Positions 35,954 to 44,097 of a DNA stretch of 48,477 nucleotides are shown here, piece after piece. Position 1 is the first letter of the stretch. Every line of letters begins with the position of its first letter. Both the position numbers and the translations under genes were made by a program. Below the pieces are notes generated by a model, which did no database searches, was not told the DNA's origin, and saw only the letters and a program-made list of their open reading frames with translations. The stretch lies in contig QHZY01000004.1 in NCBI GenBank assembly GCA_003224855.1, positions 1 to 48,477 of the forward strand, read 5' to 3'. The stretch is from Acidobacteriota bacterium (GTDB taxonomy: Bacteria > Acidobacteriota > Terriglobia > Terriglobales > Acidobacteriaceae).

Positions 35954-36732
35954 GCTATCCCCCGTTGAGATTCAAGATTTTCTGAAAGCCGCGGTTCTTT
36001 TCTCGGCGGCCGATCTGGGTTGACGAATCGCAAGGCGGCGATCGCCGCTGACCTTGGACCGTGTGGCTGGCCTTCGGTGGTGGGTACTTCACCTGCCTCC
36101 AACAGAGCTTTGAACCGGCGCAAATCCTGGCGTATGAGGAAGCTTGGATCTTTACCGAACAGGCTGGCGACTGAATACCCCAGCGGGCCCGCGGGCGGAG
36201 CAAACTCTATGCTTACATGGATGGATGTGCCACGCTCATCAGGCTCTTTTGTGAATTCAACTCGGCCATTGACTGTGATTTGGGAATTCGGCAAAGTATG
36301 CCATTCAATCAGCTCGTTTTCTCGAATGGTTTCGACTTGTGCATCCCACTGCACCGGCGTATCGGCAGGTCCTACTGCTACCCATCGATAGCGCCCGTCT
36401 CCAAGGTTGGTCACGGACTCAACGTGATGCATGAAGCGGGGGAAATCTTCAAACTTGCTCCAGCGTTGAAATGCTTCTTCCCGCGAGCAGTTCACCAGGA
36501 TGCTGCTGTGGGCTGAAAACGGCTCCAGGTAGGGGCGCGCTTTCGCTCCGGCGAGCGCAATTCCGCCCCCGGCAATCGCTAAAGCCAGTCCGCCACCGGA
36601 ACGCCGGCTCAGCCCAAACGCCGCCAGCGCTCCTCCAGCAACAATCGCGCCCCAGCGTCCTGCCACGAACGATTTGGGGTAGCTCGCGCTATCTCTACGG
36701 TTGTGTGAATAAGAATCTGAGTTGCTTCTCAT
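35950..36732 (-). CDS. SRPBCC/polyketide-cyclase family membrane protein
   Basis: A 260-residue protein with two hydrophobic stretches near the N-terminus (about 27-65, Gly/Ala-rich: [24 protein letters not shown], which is read in two parts) and a START-like SRPBCC domain (about 75-205: [19 protein letters not shown], then [11 protein letters not shown]). This layout is common for proteins annotated as cyclase/dehydrase family that bind hydrophobic ligands. AAGGAAAGG precedes the ATG at 36732. It is the first gene of a pair with the zinc alcohol dehydrogenase; the pairing suggests a shared aldehyde or lipid-derived substrate, by inference only. Confidence 0.8.
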   Translation of the reverse strand: MRSNSDSYSHNRRDSASYPKSFVAGRWGAIVAGGALAAFGLSRRSGGGLALAIAGGGIALAGAKARPYLEPFSAHSSILVNCSREEAFQRWSKFEDFPRFMHHVESVTNLGDGRYRWVAVGPADTPVQWDAQVETIRENELIEWHTLPNSQITVNGRVEFTKEPDERGTSIHVSIEFAPPAGPLGYSVASLFGKDPSFLIRQDLRRFKALLEAGEVPTTEGQPHGPRSAAIAALRFVNPDRPPRKEPRLSENLESQRGIA

Positions 36733-36852
36733 CGCATGCCTTTCCTTTAGGATTTACCGTCAGATGCGGACAGGCATGCAAGGGTGCCCAGCTGTGGAAG
36801 ACTTTTTGAACAAATGTCCCCCGCCTGAGCAGCTCACGGAATGTCTTAGGCT

Positions 36853-37307
36853 CTACTTTGAGCCGGCGCTCGACCCGGAGGACGGCAGTGACTTCAGATA
36901 AGCAACAATGGCGGTGGCGTCACGTTTGTTGAAGCGGTACTGCGGCATAGGCGGCCGAGCAGGAAGGTTATTGTAGGCGATCCCCGTCATCAGAAACCTG
37001 ATTGCAGCCGCCTCTGTCCAGCCCGGCAATCCCGCGATGGCGGTCGACTTATCGGCCCAGACCGGCATCGGGACCAGCGGCTTGAAGGGCAGGATCGTTC
37101 CCTTCAGGTACTTCTCTCTAACCAGTTCGCCTTTTTCGCTGTGCTCGGTATGACAATGTTGCACATACCAACCTGTTCGACCAGGTACTTTCCTCTGCCA
37201 ACGGCGCCGCTGGAGCTGGCGGCGGATTCTGCGGAAGACGTCCCAAGTACGACCAGAAAAACTGCCGATGCCAAGCCAACCATCAAAACTAATATCCCAA
37301 GCTTCAC
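36853..37307 (-). pseudogene. Cytochrome c with a frameshift in its heme-binding motif
   Basis: A small exported monoheme cytochrome c split across two frames. Frame A starts at GTG 37307 with an N-terminal hydrophobic signal (KLGILVLMVGLASAVFLVV) and GRGKYLVEQVGMCN. Frame B continues CHTEHSEKGELVREKYL, then PLVPMPVWADKSTAIAGLPG and ends at 36853 with a normal class I cytochrome tail (MPQYRFNKRDATAIVAYLKS). The expected CxxCH motif should read C-N-x-C-H; here one base is missing between TGCAAC and TGTCAT (about 37154-37160). No in-frame intact copy is seen. It is a single-base sequencing or assembly error, or a recent mutation. Confidence 0.8.
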
Positions 37308-37531
37308 GCGCAGGCCCCCCGCGGCAAGTGAATGGAAGCCACAAATTTTACATCAAGAGCTCGCCGGAGTGCGCCAGGCAGCGCTTGGATTTTTCGAAGA
37401 TCCATCGACTGCTGAATTGGAACTAAGAAGGTAAGTGGAGAGAGTATTTTATAAATGGTAAGTAGCGAAATCTAGAAAGCGCAGTTAGTATTAACGGGTT
37501 TGTTAAAACTGCTTTCGAGGGGGGAATTCTG

Positions 37532-37858
37532 ATGGCGAATCTCGCCGCAGTATTGAAGGAGCTTCAACAGGAAAGGAATCACCTGGATCAGGCTATCTCC
37601 GCACTTTCGAGTCTTGCCGGCAGGCAAGCCTCAGGCGGCGGTACCGGATCTGGCCGGCGTCCATTGTCCACTGCCGCACGCGCCAGAATCGCAGCTGCGC
37701 AACGCGCGCGTTGGGCAAATATCAAGGCAAAAAAAGGTAAAGGCGGCTCTGGTCAATCAAGTGGACGAGTGATGTCTGCTGCGGCCCGAAGAAAGATCGG
37801 TGCGGCGCAACGGGCTCGCTGGGCCGCAAGAAAAGCACAACAGAAGAAAGCCGCTTAG
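37532..37858 (+). CDS. Small repeat protein with RARWA motifs
   Basis: A 108-residue basic protein with a coiled-coil-like N-terminus (LAAVLKELQQERNHLDQAI, about 4-28), a Gly-rich linker, and two 18-residue repeats: LSTAARARIAAAQRARWA (45-62) and MSAAARRKIGAAQRARWA (81-98), each followed by Lys-rich tails. The repeat resembles the NUMOD3-type DNA-binding helix in pattern (S/T-x-x-x-R-x-x-I-x-x-A-x-R-x-R-W). It is likely a DNA- or RNA-binding protein with two contact units. GAGGGGGG lies seven bases upstream of the ATG. Relatives with one to three such repeats are, as I recall, common in Acidobacteriota. Confidence 0.72.
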   Translation: MANLAAVLKELQQERNHLDQAISALSSLAGRQASGGGTGSGRRPLSTAARARIAAAQRARWANIKAKKGKGGSGQSSGRVMSAAARRKIGAAQRARWAARKAQQKKAA

Positions 37859-37938
37859 CTCTCTTATCCAAACCAAAAAGGGGGCGGCAAGTCCCACCGC
37901 TCCTGGTTGTCTGATTCCAATCACAAGAACAGTTCGGG

Positions 37939-39528
37939 TCAGGCGGCGCGCGCCGAAAGAGGTGGGCTGCTGCCCGCCCGGTCAGAGTTTAAGGCGCGTC
38001 CTGTGATCGCGCTTGCCAGTGCAAGCAGTGCGCAGATCACCATCACCATCCGAAATCCAAAGATGAATGACTGGCGCACCGCACTTTGAAGCGCGCTCGC
38101 AGTTTTCGCATCGAGATTACCAGGCACATCCATTCCCGCCAGTTTGATGGAATTTGATTTGATCGACTGAACAGCATCCGCCGGCAGGTTCAATCCTGTA
38201 AGTAAGCTATCCAGCCGGTGATGAAAGCACCAGGTCATTACGATTCCAAGTACGGCGATAGCGAGCACGCCTGCCACGCGAGCCACGGCGTTGTTGATGC
38301 CGGACGCTGTGCCTGCCCGCTGCTGCTCGACCGAACTCATCACCACGGTCGTAAGCGGAGCTACGCTTACCGACATTCCAAAGCCCAGTAGCAGGAAAGC
38401 AGGAAAGAATGATCGCCAGTAGCTCACTCCGGTCGACGGGATTACGAATAGCAGAAACCCCAGAGCGACAATCGATGGGCCCACCATCAGCGGCACTCTG
38501 GCTCCGTAGCGGGCGACTAATCCTCCCGACCAGCGGGACAGAGCGAACATCAGCAGGATAAACGGCAGCGCAGCGGCGCCGGTCGCAGTCGGGGAGTAAC
38601 CCTGCACCTGAATTAAATTCAGCGGGAACAGGAAGAAAAATATTCCTACCGCGGCGTACAAGAACAGGGTGAGCACGTTGGCGGCCCTGAAGGCCGTTAT
38701 TTCGAACAGGCCCAGAGGCACCATGGGGGAGATGGCGCGCATTTCGATGAAGATAAAAACGACCAGTCCGAAAGTGCCGCCCGCCAGGCTTCCGTAAACG
38801 TATGGACTTCGCCATCCCAGGGTTGCGGATTCGAGCAAGCCGTAGATAACTCCGCCCAGCCCGAGCGTGGCGGCAATGGCTCCCGCCCAATCCACTCGGC
38901 CGGCATTCGGATTTATGCTTTCGGGAACGTGCAACAGAGAAATCAGGCAGACCGCAGCTGCCAGTGGCAGATTGATGAAGAATACCCAATGCCACGAAAC
39001 ATGTTGCACCAGCCATCCTCCCAGCACCGGCCCGATCGCCGTGGTGATCGCGGTGAAGCCTGACCAGGTTCCGATCGCCTGACCTCGCGTCTGCTCGTCA
39101 AATGCGGCGCTGATGATGGCCAGGCTGCTGGGCACCAGAAAAGCCGCGCCGATACCCTGCAGCGAGCGCCAGAGTATAAGTTCGCGCACCGAAGAAGAAA
39201 GGGCACACCCCAGCGAGGCCGCGGCAAACACCGCAACCCCGGCCAGAAACATCTTGCGGCGCCCCAGTGAATCACCCAGTCCTCCTCCCACCAGAATCAG
39301 CGCCGAAAGAAACAGTCCGTAGGACTCCACCATCCACTGCACGTCGACCACGCTGGCATGGAAACTGGACTGCAGGGCAGGCAAGGCGACATTCACGACG
39401 GTGCTGTCAATGAACGCCATGCTTGAGCCCAGGATGGCGGCGGCCAGCACCCACACGCGCGATTCCGGCTGAGCGATAGCTTTAGTATCTCCAGAGGCAA
39501 TGGCGGCTTCGTCGCATGGTGGTTTCAT
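37939..39528 (-). CDS. DHA2-family MFS drug-efflux transporter
   Basis: A 529-residue, 14-helix MFS protein of the EmrB/QacA (DHA2) group. Helix 1 carries SMAFIDSTVVNVALP, helix 4-5 motifs LGRRKMFLAG and LVPSSLAIISAAF follow, and WRWVFF-like WHWVFFINLPLA is typical of the group. It probably exports cationic or hydrophobic drugs with protons. ATG at 39528 is used; GTG two codons earlier is the alternative. The 3' end converges with the repeat protein, 80 bases apart. The C-terminal segment after helix 14 is short. Confidence 0.93.
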   Translation of the reverse strand: MKPPCDEAAIASGDTKAIAQPESRVWVLAAAILGSSMAFIDSTVVNVALPALQSSFHASVVDVQWMVESYGLFLSALILVGGGLGDSLGRRKMFLAGVAVFAAASLGCALSSSVRELILWRSLQGIGAAFLVPSSLAIISAAFDEQTRGQAIGTWSGFTAITTAIGPVLGGWLVQHVSWHWVFFINLPLAAAVCLISLLHVPESINPNAGRVDWAGAIAATLGLGGVIYGLLESATLGWRSPYVYGSLAGGTFGLVVFIFIEMRAISPMVPLGLFEITAFRAANVLTLFLYAAVGIFFFLFPLNLIQVQGYSPTATGAAALPFILLMFALSRWSGGLVARYGARVPLMVGPSIVALGFLLFVIPSTGVSYWRSFFPAFLLLGFGMSVSVAPLTTVVMSSVEQQRAGTASGINNAVARVAGVLAIAVLGIVMTWCFHHRLDSLLTGLNLPADAVQSIKSNSIKLAGMDVPGNLDAKTASALQSAVRQSFIFGFRMVMVICALLALASAITGRALNSDRAGSSPPLSARAA

Positions 39529-39621
39529 CAGCACACTGGATGCTGAAATTACAACCTTAGATTCCAGGCTTCAAGAAATCTGCGATGTCTGAGGCCTTTG
39601 AAGCCGAAACCCGGCGCACGT

Positions 39622-39665
39622 CATCTATAACGATTGTTCTCGACATCTATAACGATTGTTCTCGA
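39622..39665 (+). repeat. Perfect 22-bp tandem duplication
   Basis: Two identical adjacent 22-base copies (39622-39643 and 39644-39665), each beginning CATCTATAACG and ending TTCTCGA, lie 20 bases before the oxidoreductase start at 39686. Each copy contains TATAAC. It could be a duplicated regulator site or promoter element, or a recent slippage duplication. Confidence 0.75.
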
Positions 39666-39685
39666 CCTTCCGGAGAAAAAGCTGA

Positions 39686-41371
39686 ATGTCAACCTGGCCT
39701 GTCCCCAGCGCACTGGATGCAACCACCCAGATCTTTCCCCTGCTTACCGACGCCCAGATCAACCGCGTCCGGAACATCGGCAAAATTCGCAATGTTAAAC
39801 GAGACGAGGTCCTGTTTGAGCCGGGAGATACCGGCGTGCCTTTTTTCGTGATTCTTTCAGGGGCAATGGAAATCGTTCAGCCGGGGCTCGACAACGAACG
39901 CGTTATCACCCAGCATCACCCCGGCGCCTTCACCGGCGAAATAACCATGATCTCCGGGCAGCGTTGCCTGGTCCGCGGGCGGGTGACCGAAGCGGGAGAA
40001 TTTCTTGAGGTCAGCCCGGAGGACTTTCGCTCCCTGATCGGGCGCGACGCAGAGTTGAGCGAGATATTCCTGCGGGCATTTATTCTGCGCCGCATTGCTC
40101 TTATCACCAGGGGCGGCGGAAATCTTATTCTGATGGGCTCGCGCCATTCTGCAGATACGCTTCGCCTGCGCGAATTTCTCGGCCGCAATGCTCATCCGGT
40201 TAACTACGTCGACCTGGATACCGACAAGGCTTCGCAGGAACTGCTTGACCGCTTTCACGTGAAAGTGTCCGAAATCCCCGTAATCATCTGCGGGGTAACC
40301 ACCAGAAGGGTAATGCGCAATCCCTCGAATCAGGAACTCGCGGACTGTCTTGGTTTCAATTCCAGCATCGATCAGACCCAGACTCGCGACGTGATCATAG
40401 TGGGCGCGGGTCCTTCCGGCCTGGCCGCCGCGGTTTACGCCGCTTCCGAAGGGCTGGATGCTCTGGTCATCGAAAACGACGCACCCGGCGGACAGGCGGG
40501 ATCAAGTTCTAAGATCGAAAACTATCTGGGCTTTCCGACTGGAGTCTCCGGGCAGGAACTCGCCGCGCGGGCCATCACCCAAGCGCAGAAGTTCGGCGCC
40601 AAGATGCTGGTCGGGCACAGGGTTGTAAAGCTCGACTGTGAACGCCGCCCTTATCAGCTGGTTCTGGATAATGGCAGCCCTCTGGCCGCTCGTTCGGTGA
40701 TCATTTCTACCGGGGCGCAATACAAGAAACCTGAGATCGAAAACCTGCGTAAGTTTGAGGGCCTTGGCGTCTACTACGGAGCCACCTACATTGAGTCGCA
40801 GTTGTGCGAGGACCAGGACGTAGTAGTGGTAGGAGGCGGCAACTCGGCGGGCCAGGCGGCGGTTTATCTATCGCAGACTGCGCACAGGGTTTTCATGCTG
40901 GTCCGCGGCGCCGAACTGTCAGGCACCATGTCACGTTACCTGATCCGGCGCATTGCGGAACATCCCAAGATCGAACTGCTCTGCCGGACAGAGCTTATCG
41001 CGCTCGCAGGTGAGGGTCAGCTGGAGCGCGTGAGCTGGATCGATCGCAATAGCGGTGAGACTTCCACCCATAACGTGTGTCACGTTTTCATGATGACGGG
41101 TGCGTCCCCACGCACAGCCTGGCTCAATGGCTGCTTAGCGATGGACGACAAAGGCTTCATCCTGACGGGACGCGACCTGGAAACACCGGCGGATGCCCTT
41201 CATAGTTTCAGCTGGCCGCTTCGCCGCGCCCCTTACATGCTGGAGACCAGTTTGCCTAATGTGTTTGCCGTGGGAGATGTTCGTTCGGGCAACGTGAAGC
41301 GGGTTGCATCCGCGGTAGGCGAAGGTGCCATCGCGGTTCACCTGGTACATCGGGCCTTGGCGGAAATTTAG
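39686..41371 (+). CDS. cNMP-binding / thioredoxin-like / FAD oxidoreductase fusion
   Basis: A 561-residue three-part protein. Residues about 20-140 form a cyclic-nucleotide-binding domain (CRP-like; GAFTGEITMISGQRC covers the phosphate cassette). Residues 146-224 form a glutaredoxin/thioredoxin-like fold with SRHSADT at the place of the redox motif, so no Cys pair. Residues about 234-561 form a thioredoxin-reductase-like FAD/NADPH module (VGAGPSG and later VVVVGGGNSAG). The CxxC of classical thioredoxin reductase is absent; the corresponding site reads GATYIESQLC. So it may pass electrons elsewhere or act as a regulated FAD oxidase. Such fusions are annotated as thioredoxin reductase in databases, but here the key cysteines are missing. 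Confidence 0.88.
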   Translation: MSTWPVPSALDATTQIFPLLTDAQINRVRNIGKIRNVKRDEVLFEPGDTGVPFFVILSGAMEIVQPGLDNERVITQHHPGAFTGEITMISGQRCLVRGRVTEAGEFLEVSPEDFRSLIGRDAELSEIFLRAFILRRIALITRGGGNLILMGSRHSADTLRLREFLGRNAHPVNYVDLDTDKASQELLDRFHVKVSEIPVIICGVTTRRVMRNPSNQELADCLGFNSSIDQTQTRDVIIVGAGPSGLAAAVYAASEGLDALVIENDAPGGQAGSSSKIENYLGFPTGVSGQELAARAITQAQKFGAKMLVGHRVVKLDCERRPYQLVLDNGSPLAARSVIISTGAQYKKPEIENLRKFEGLGVYYGATYIESQLCEDQDVVVVGGGNSAGQAAVYLSQTAHRVFMLVRGAELSGTMSRYLIRRIAEHPKIELLCRTELIALAGEGQLERVSWIDRNSGETSTHNVCHVFMMTGASPRTAWLNGCLAMDDKGFILTGRDLETPADALHSFSWPLRRAPYMLETSLPNVFAVGDVRSGNVKRVASAVGEGAIAVHLVHRALAEI

Positions 41372-41380
41372 TGACGAGGG

Positions 41381-41400
41381 CAGGACTGTTTCCAGTCCTG
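41381..41400 (+). terminator. Hairpin after the fusion oxidoreductase
   Basis: CAGGACTG / CAGTCCTG form a perfect 8-bp stem around a TTTC loop, ten bases after the stop at 41371. No T-tract follows. Confidence 0.55.
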
Positions 41401-41429
41401 ACCAAATCAGCAGGACAAATTGTCAGTGC

Positions 41430-41481
41430 CGGTCGTGATCATGATCGTGAATCGCGGTCGTGATCGTGATCGTGGTCGTGG
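41430..41481. repeat. Imperfect GTGATC tandem repeats
   Basis: A low-complexity run made of GTGATC/ATGATC/GTGGTC units, with an 11-base direct repeat CGGTCGTGATC at 41430 and 41455. It lies about 85 bases before the TPM gene. On the reverse strand it would read His-Asp-rich, but no gene with that tail is evident. Confidence 0.6.
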
Positions 41482-41566
41482 CGCTACTCGAAATATTCTT
41501 TCTGGTCGTCAATGCTGAATGAGGAATGCAAGCCGGGCGTTGCCGCTCAATCTGTAGAATCTCTCT

Positions 41567-42346
41567 ATGCGCAAACTGCGTATGCACTGCGTGCTGCTGG
41601 TACTGCTGATGTTCGGCGCGCACGCTGCTTCAGCGGAACCGATTTCTTCGCTGAAGGCCACCGGGTACGTCAATGATTTTGCCGGTGTGCTGGATGACGC
41701 AACCAGGACTTACGTCACTCAAACCTGCCAACAGCTGGACGAGAAAGCGCATGCCCAGGTCGCCCTGGTAACCATCAACTCTACTGACGGCGAAGACATA
41801 TTCAACTATTCCGTAGAGCTGTATCAGAAGTGGGGTATCGGGCAAAAAGGGCGAGATCGCGGCGTTCTGATCCTGCTCGCGGTAAAAGATCGGCACTACT
41901 TCGTCAACGTCGGGTATGGCCTGGAGCCGATTCTGCCGGATGGCAAGGTCGGCGGCTTCGGACGCGAAGCAGTTCCCTACCTTAAGCAAGGTGATTACAG
42001 TGGCGCGGGCCGGCTGCTGGTATCGCGAGTAGCAGAGGTGATCGCCGCCGATGCCGGTGTTGCTCTCGACAATCAGCCTGCGCCGGTCAGGCGCGACGCT
42101 CCGCAGGAAAAAACCTCGCCGTTCTCGCTCATTTTGGTGGTTATAGTAGTTCTGATTGTCTTGTTCACGCCCTTGCGCAGGTTACTCTTTTATGGGCTGT
42201 TGTTCGGAGGAATGGGCGGGCGGTCTCGCTACGGCAATGGATGGCGCTCGGGTGGCGGCTTTGGCGGGGGCTGGGGAGGTGGAGGCGGCTTCGGAGGCTT
42301 TGGAGGCGGCAGTACCGGGGGTGGAGGAGCCGGCGGAAGCTGGTAA
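41567..42346 (+). CDS. TPM-domain membrane protein (YgcG-like)
   Basis: A 259-residue exported protein: signal peptide (CVLLVLLMFGAHAASA), TPM_phosphatase domain (about 32-155; VNDFAGVLDDATRTYV, YGLEPILPDGKVGGFGRE), one transmembrane helix (about 187-205) and a Gly/Trp-rich tail (GGGFGGGWGGGGGFGGFGGG). TPM proteins often pair with LemA, as here; roles in photosystem repair or membrane maintenance are known for some family members, but not for this one. ATG at 41567. A short stretch (5 bases) separates it from the nucleotidyltransferase gene, so they form a unit. Confidence 0.9.
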   Translation: MRKLRMHCVLLVLLMFGAHAASAEPISSLKATGYVNDFAGVLDDATRTYVTQTCQQLDEKAHAQVALVTINSTDGEDIFNYSVELYQKWGIGQKGRDRGVLILLAVKDRHYFVNVGYGLEPILPDGKVGGFGREAVPYLKQGDYSGAGRLLVSRVAEVIAADAGVALDNQPAPVRRDAPQEKTSPFSLILVVIVVLIVLFTPLRRLLFYGLLFGGMGGRSRYGNGWRSGGGFGGGWGGGGGFGGFGGGSTGGGGAGGSW

Positions 42347-42351
42347 ACAAT

Positions 42352-43086
42352 ATGCCTCAAACAAAAAGAGCATCGCAACAGGAGCTGGAGATTTTCACCA
42401 CGCGTTTGCGTGAGTCTGCCGGCGATAACCTGATCAGCCTGATGTTGTACGGTTCAGCCGCCAGCGGCGAAGCCGATAATTACTCCGACCTCAATCTGTT
42501 GTGCGTGCTGCGCGATCTCTCGTTCCTTCACTTGGTTCCACTCTCAAAAGTGATCCGATGGTGGACGCGGCAAAAGCAACGACCTCCGCTGTTGATGTCT
42601 GAGAAAGAGCTGCGAGCTTCGACTGACGTTTTTTCCATTGAACTGATCGACATGAAGCAGCACCACAAAGTGCTGTTCGGCAAGGACCTGCTGGCAGAGC
42701 TTGAAATCCCAATGCGCTCCCACCGCGCTCAGTTGGAATATGAGCTGCGCGAAAAATTGATTCTTCTCCGCCAGCGCCTGCTGGCGGCAGCCGAAGATGA
42801 AGGGCGCATTCTCGATCTGCTGCTGCATTCTGTACCTGCCTTCATTACACTGTTTCGGCATGTGCTGATCGCGCAGGGAAGAACTCCGCCGGTCACCAGA
42901 AGTGAAACCTTGAAGATGCTGATTCTGCACAGCGGGACCGACGCGGAGTTATTCCAGCAACTGCTTGAAGCGCGCAAAGACCCTAAGGCTGAAAAGAGAT
43001 TGGCCGTCAAAGAAGCGGCGCGACAATATCTGGCGTTCGCCGAACGCCTGACCGAAATGGTGGACGGCTTACCGAACTCGCGTTAA
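42352..43086 (+). CDS. Nucleotidyltransferase-fold protein with altered catalytic motif
   Basis: A 244-residue protein with an N-terminal NTase-like domain: LYGSAASGEADNYSDLNLL at about 27-45. The core GS and the first Asp are present, but the second acidic residue of the D-x-D/E motif is Asn (SDLNL), so catalysis may be weak or lost. The C-terminal half is helical (LREKLILLRQRLLAAAEDEG and on) and resembles helical regions found next to such NTase domains. The frame extends back to 42241, but the ATG at 42352 removes residues that are shadow of the TPM tail. It sits between TPM and LemA genes. Confidence 0.75.
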   Translation: MPQTKRASQQELEIFTTRLRESAGDNLISLMLYGSAASGEADNYSDLNLLCVLRDLSFLHLVPLSKVIRWWTRQKQRPPLLMSEKELRASTDVFSIELIDMKQHHKVLFGKDLLAELEIPMRSHRAQLEYELREKLILLRQRLLAAAEDEGRILDLLLHSVPAFITLFRHVLIAQGRTPPVTRSETLKMLILHSGTDAELFQQLLEARKDPKAEKRLAVKEAARQYLAFAERLTEMVDGLPNSR

Positions 43087-43132
43087 GCAGTTTCTCTGGT
43101 TACTATTCAATCGATGATAAGGGAGAGTTCCC

Positions 43133-43729
43133 ATGAGTAAAGGCTTGATCGCGGTTATCGTGATTGTTCTGATCGCGCTGGTCGTCGGAGGACAATACGT
43201 TGGAGTCCGCAATACGCTGGTCACCAAGAATGAGAGTGTCAGGTCGGCGTGGTCGCAAGTGGATGTGGTGCTGCAAAGGCGCGCTGACCTGATTCCGAAT
43301 CTGGTGGAAACGGTCAAAGGGTATGCGCAGCAGGAGCAGACCGTCTTTGGAGAGATCGCGCGCGCCCGCTCTGCCCTGCTTGGCGCCCAGACGCCTGCGC
43401 AAAAGATTGCAGCAAATGGTCAATTGGATGGCGCTTTAGGGCGCTTGCTGGCATTGAGCGAGAATTATCCACAGCTTAAGTCCAATGAAAACTTCCAGCG
43501 TCTTCAGGACGAATTGGCCGGCACAGAAAATCGTATCGCGGTGGAGCGAAAGAGGTACAATGACACGCTGCAGGACTACAACACCTACGTGCAACACTTT
43601 CCGAATAATATTTACGCTGGATTTTCCGGATTCAAGCCGAACGATGCCTACTTCAAGGCTTCTGAAGGCTCTCGTGAAGTTCCAAAAGTAAATTTCGGTA
43701 ATCCTGCAGCAGTTGCGACTCCCCAGTAG
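43133..43729 (+). CDS. lemA: LemA family protein
   Basis: A 198-residue protein with an N-terminal membrane helix (LIAVIVIVLIALVVGGQYVGV) and the LemA helical bundle. Signatures are VRSAWSQVDVVLQRRADLIP, NLVETVKGYAQQE and the C-terminal ENRIAVERKRYNDTLQDYN and FPNNIYAGFSGF. AGGGAG lies six bases before ATG 43133. LemA often neighbours TPM-domain proteins, as in this window. Function in bacteria is unclear. The N-terminus faces out and the bundle in, or the reverse; sequence alone does not settle it. Confidence 0.95.
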   Translation: MSKGLIAVIVIVLIALVVGGQYVGVRNTLVTKNESVRSAWSQVDVVLQRRADLIPNLVETVKGYAQQEQTVFGEIARARSALLGAQTPAQKIAANGQLDGALGRLLALSENYPQLKSNENFQRLQDELAGTENRIAVERKRYNDTLQDYNTYVQHFPNNIYAGFSGFKPNDAYFKASEGSREVPKVNFGNPAAVATPQ

Positions 43730-43768
43730 TTTTCCGGCTGGATTCGTCCGTAACCAGAGAGGACGCGT

Positions 43769-44005
43769 ATGACTCGGCCAAGCAGCAACTCCGGAAATGG
43801 TTCCATGTGCGTGCACTGTGGGGGAAAGAAGTTCGTGCTGAAAGGCGCCGCGTCCGACGACGCCGCAGTTACCTGTTCGAATTGCGGCGCCACGCTTGGT
43901 CCATGGAAAACTGTTCGCGCCGGAATGTTAGACGCAGTTGAAAGCAAGCCAGCCAAAGGCCGGATCGCGAGCCCCGCGATCGCTCGCAAAGCAACGGCGA
44001 TTTAA
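43769..44005 (+). CDS. Small double-CxxC zinc-ribbon protein
   Basis: A 78-residue protein with C14-V-H-C17 and C36-S-N-C39, a compact zinc ribbon, and a basic C-terminus. Family unknown. GAGGA lies eight bases before the ATG at 43769, so the start is good. It is the first of three small genes between LemA and TetR; the ribbon may bind nucleic acid or a protein partner. Confidence 0.65.
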   Translation: MTRPSSNSGNGSMCVHCGGKKFVLKGAASDDAAVTCSNCGATLGPWKTVRAGMLDAVESKPAKGRIASPAIARKATAI

Positions 44006-44097
44006 AGCCGTTCTTGGCTGAGCAAGTACAACGGAACAGTTCGTTATTGCTATCTAATGCCGCTCGTGGATTCGGTTCTTTCCCCCGGGGGGTGCTT

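Noticed and set aside
38207-39016. A 269-codon minus-strand frame inside the DHA2 transporter
   Set aside because: Same strand but another frame of a clear 14-helix transporter; Arg/Gly-rich with no motifs.
41430-41623. A His/Asp-rich minus-strand frame through the GTGATC run
   Set aside because: It is created by the low-complexity repeat and lacks any recognisable domain.
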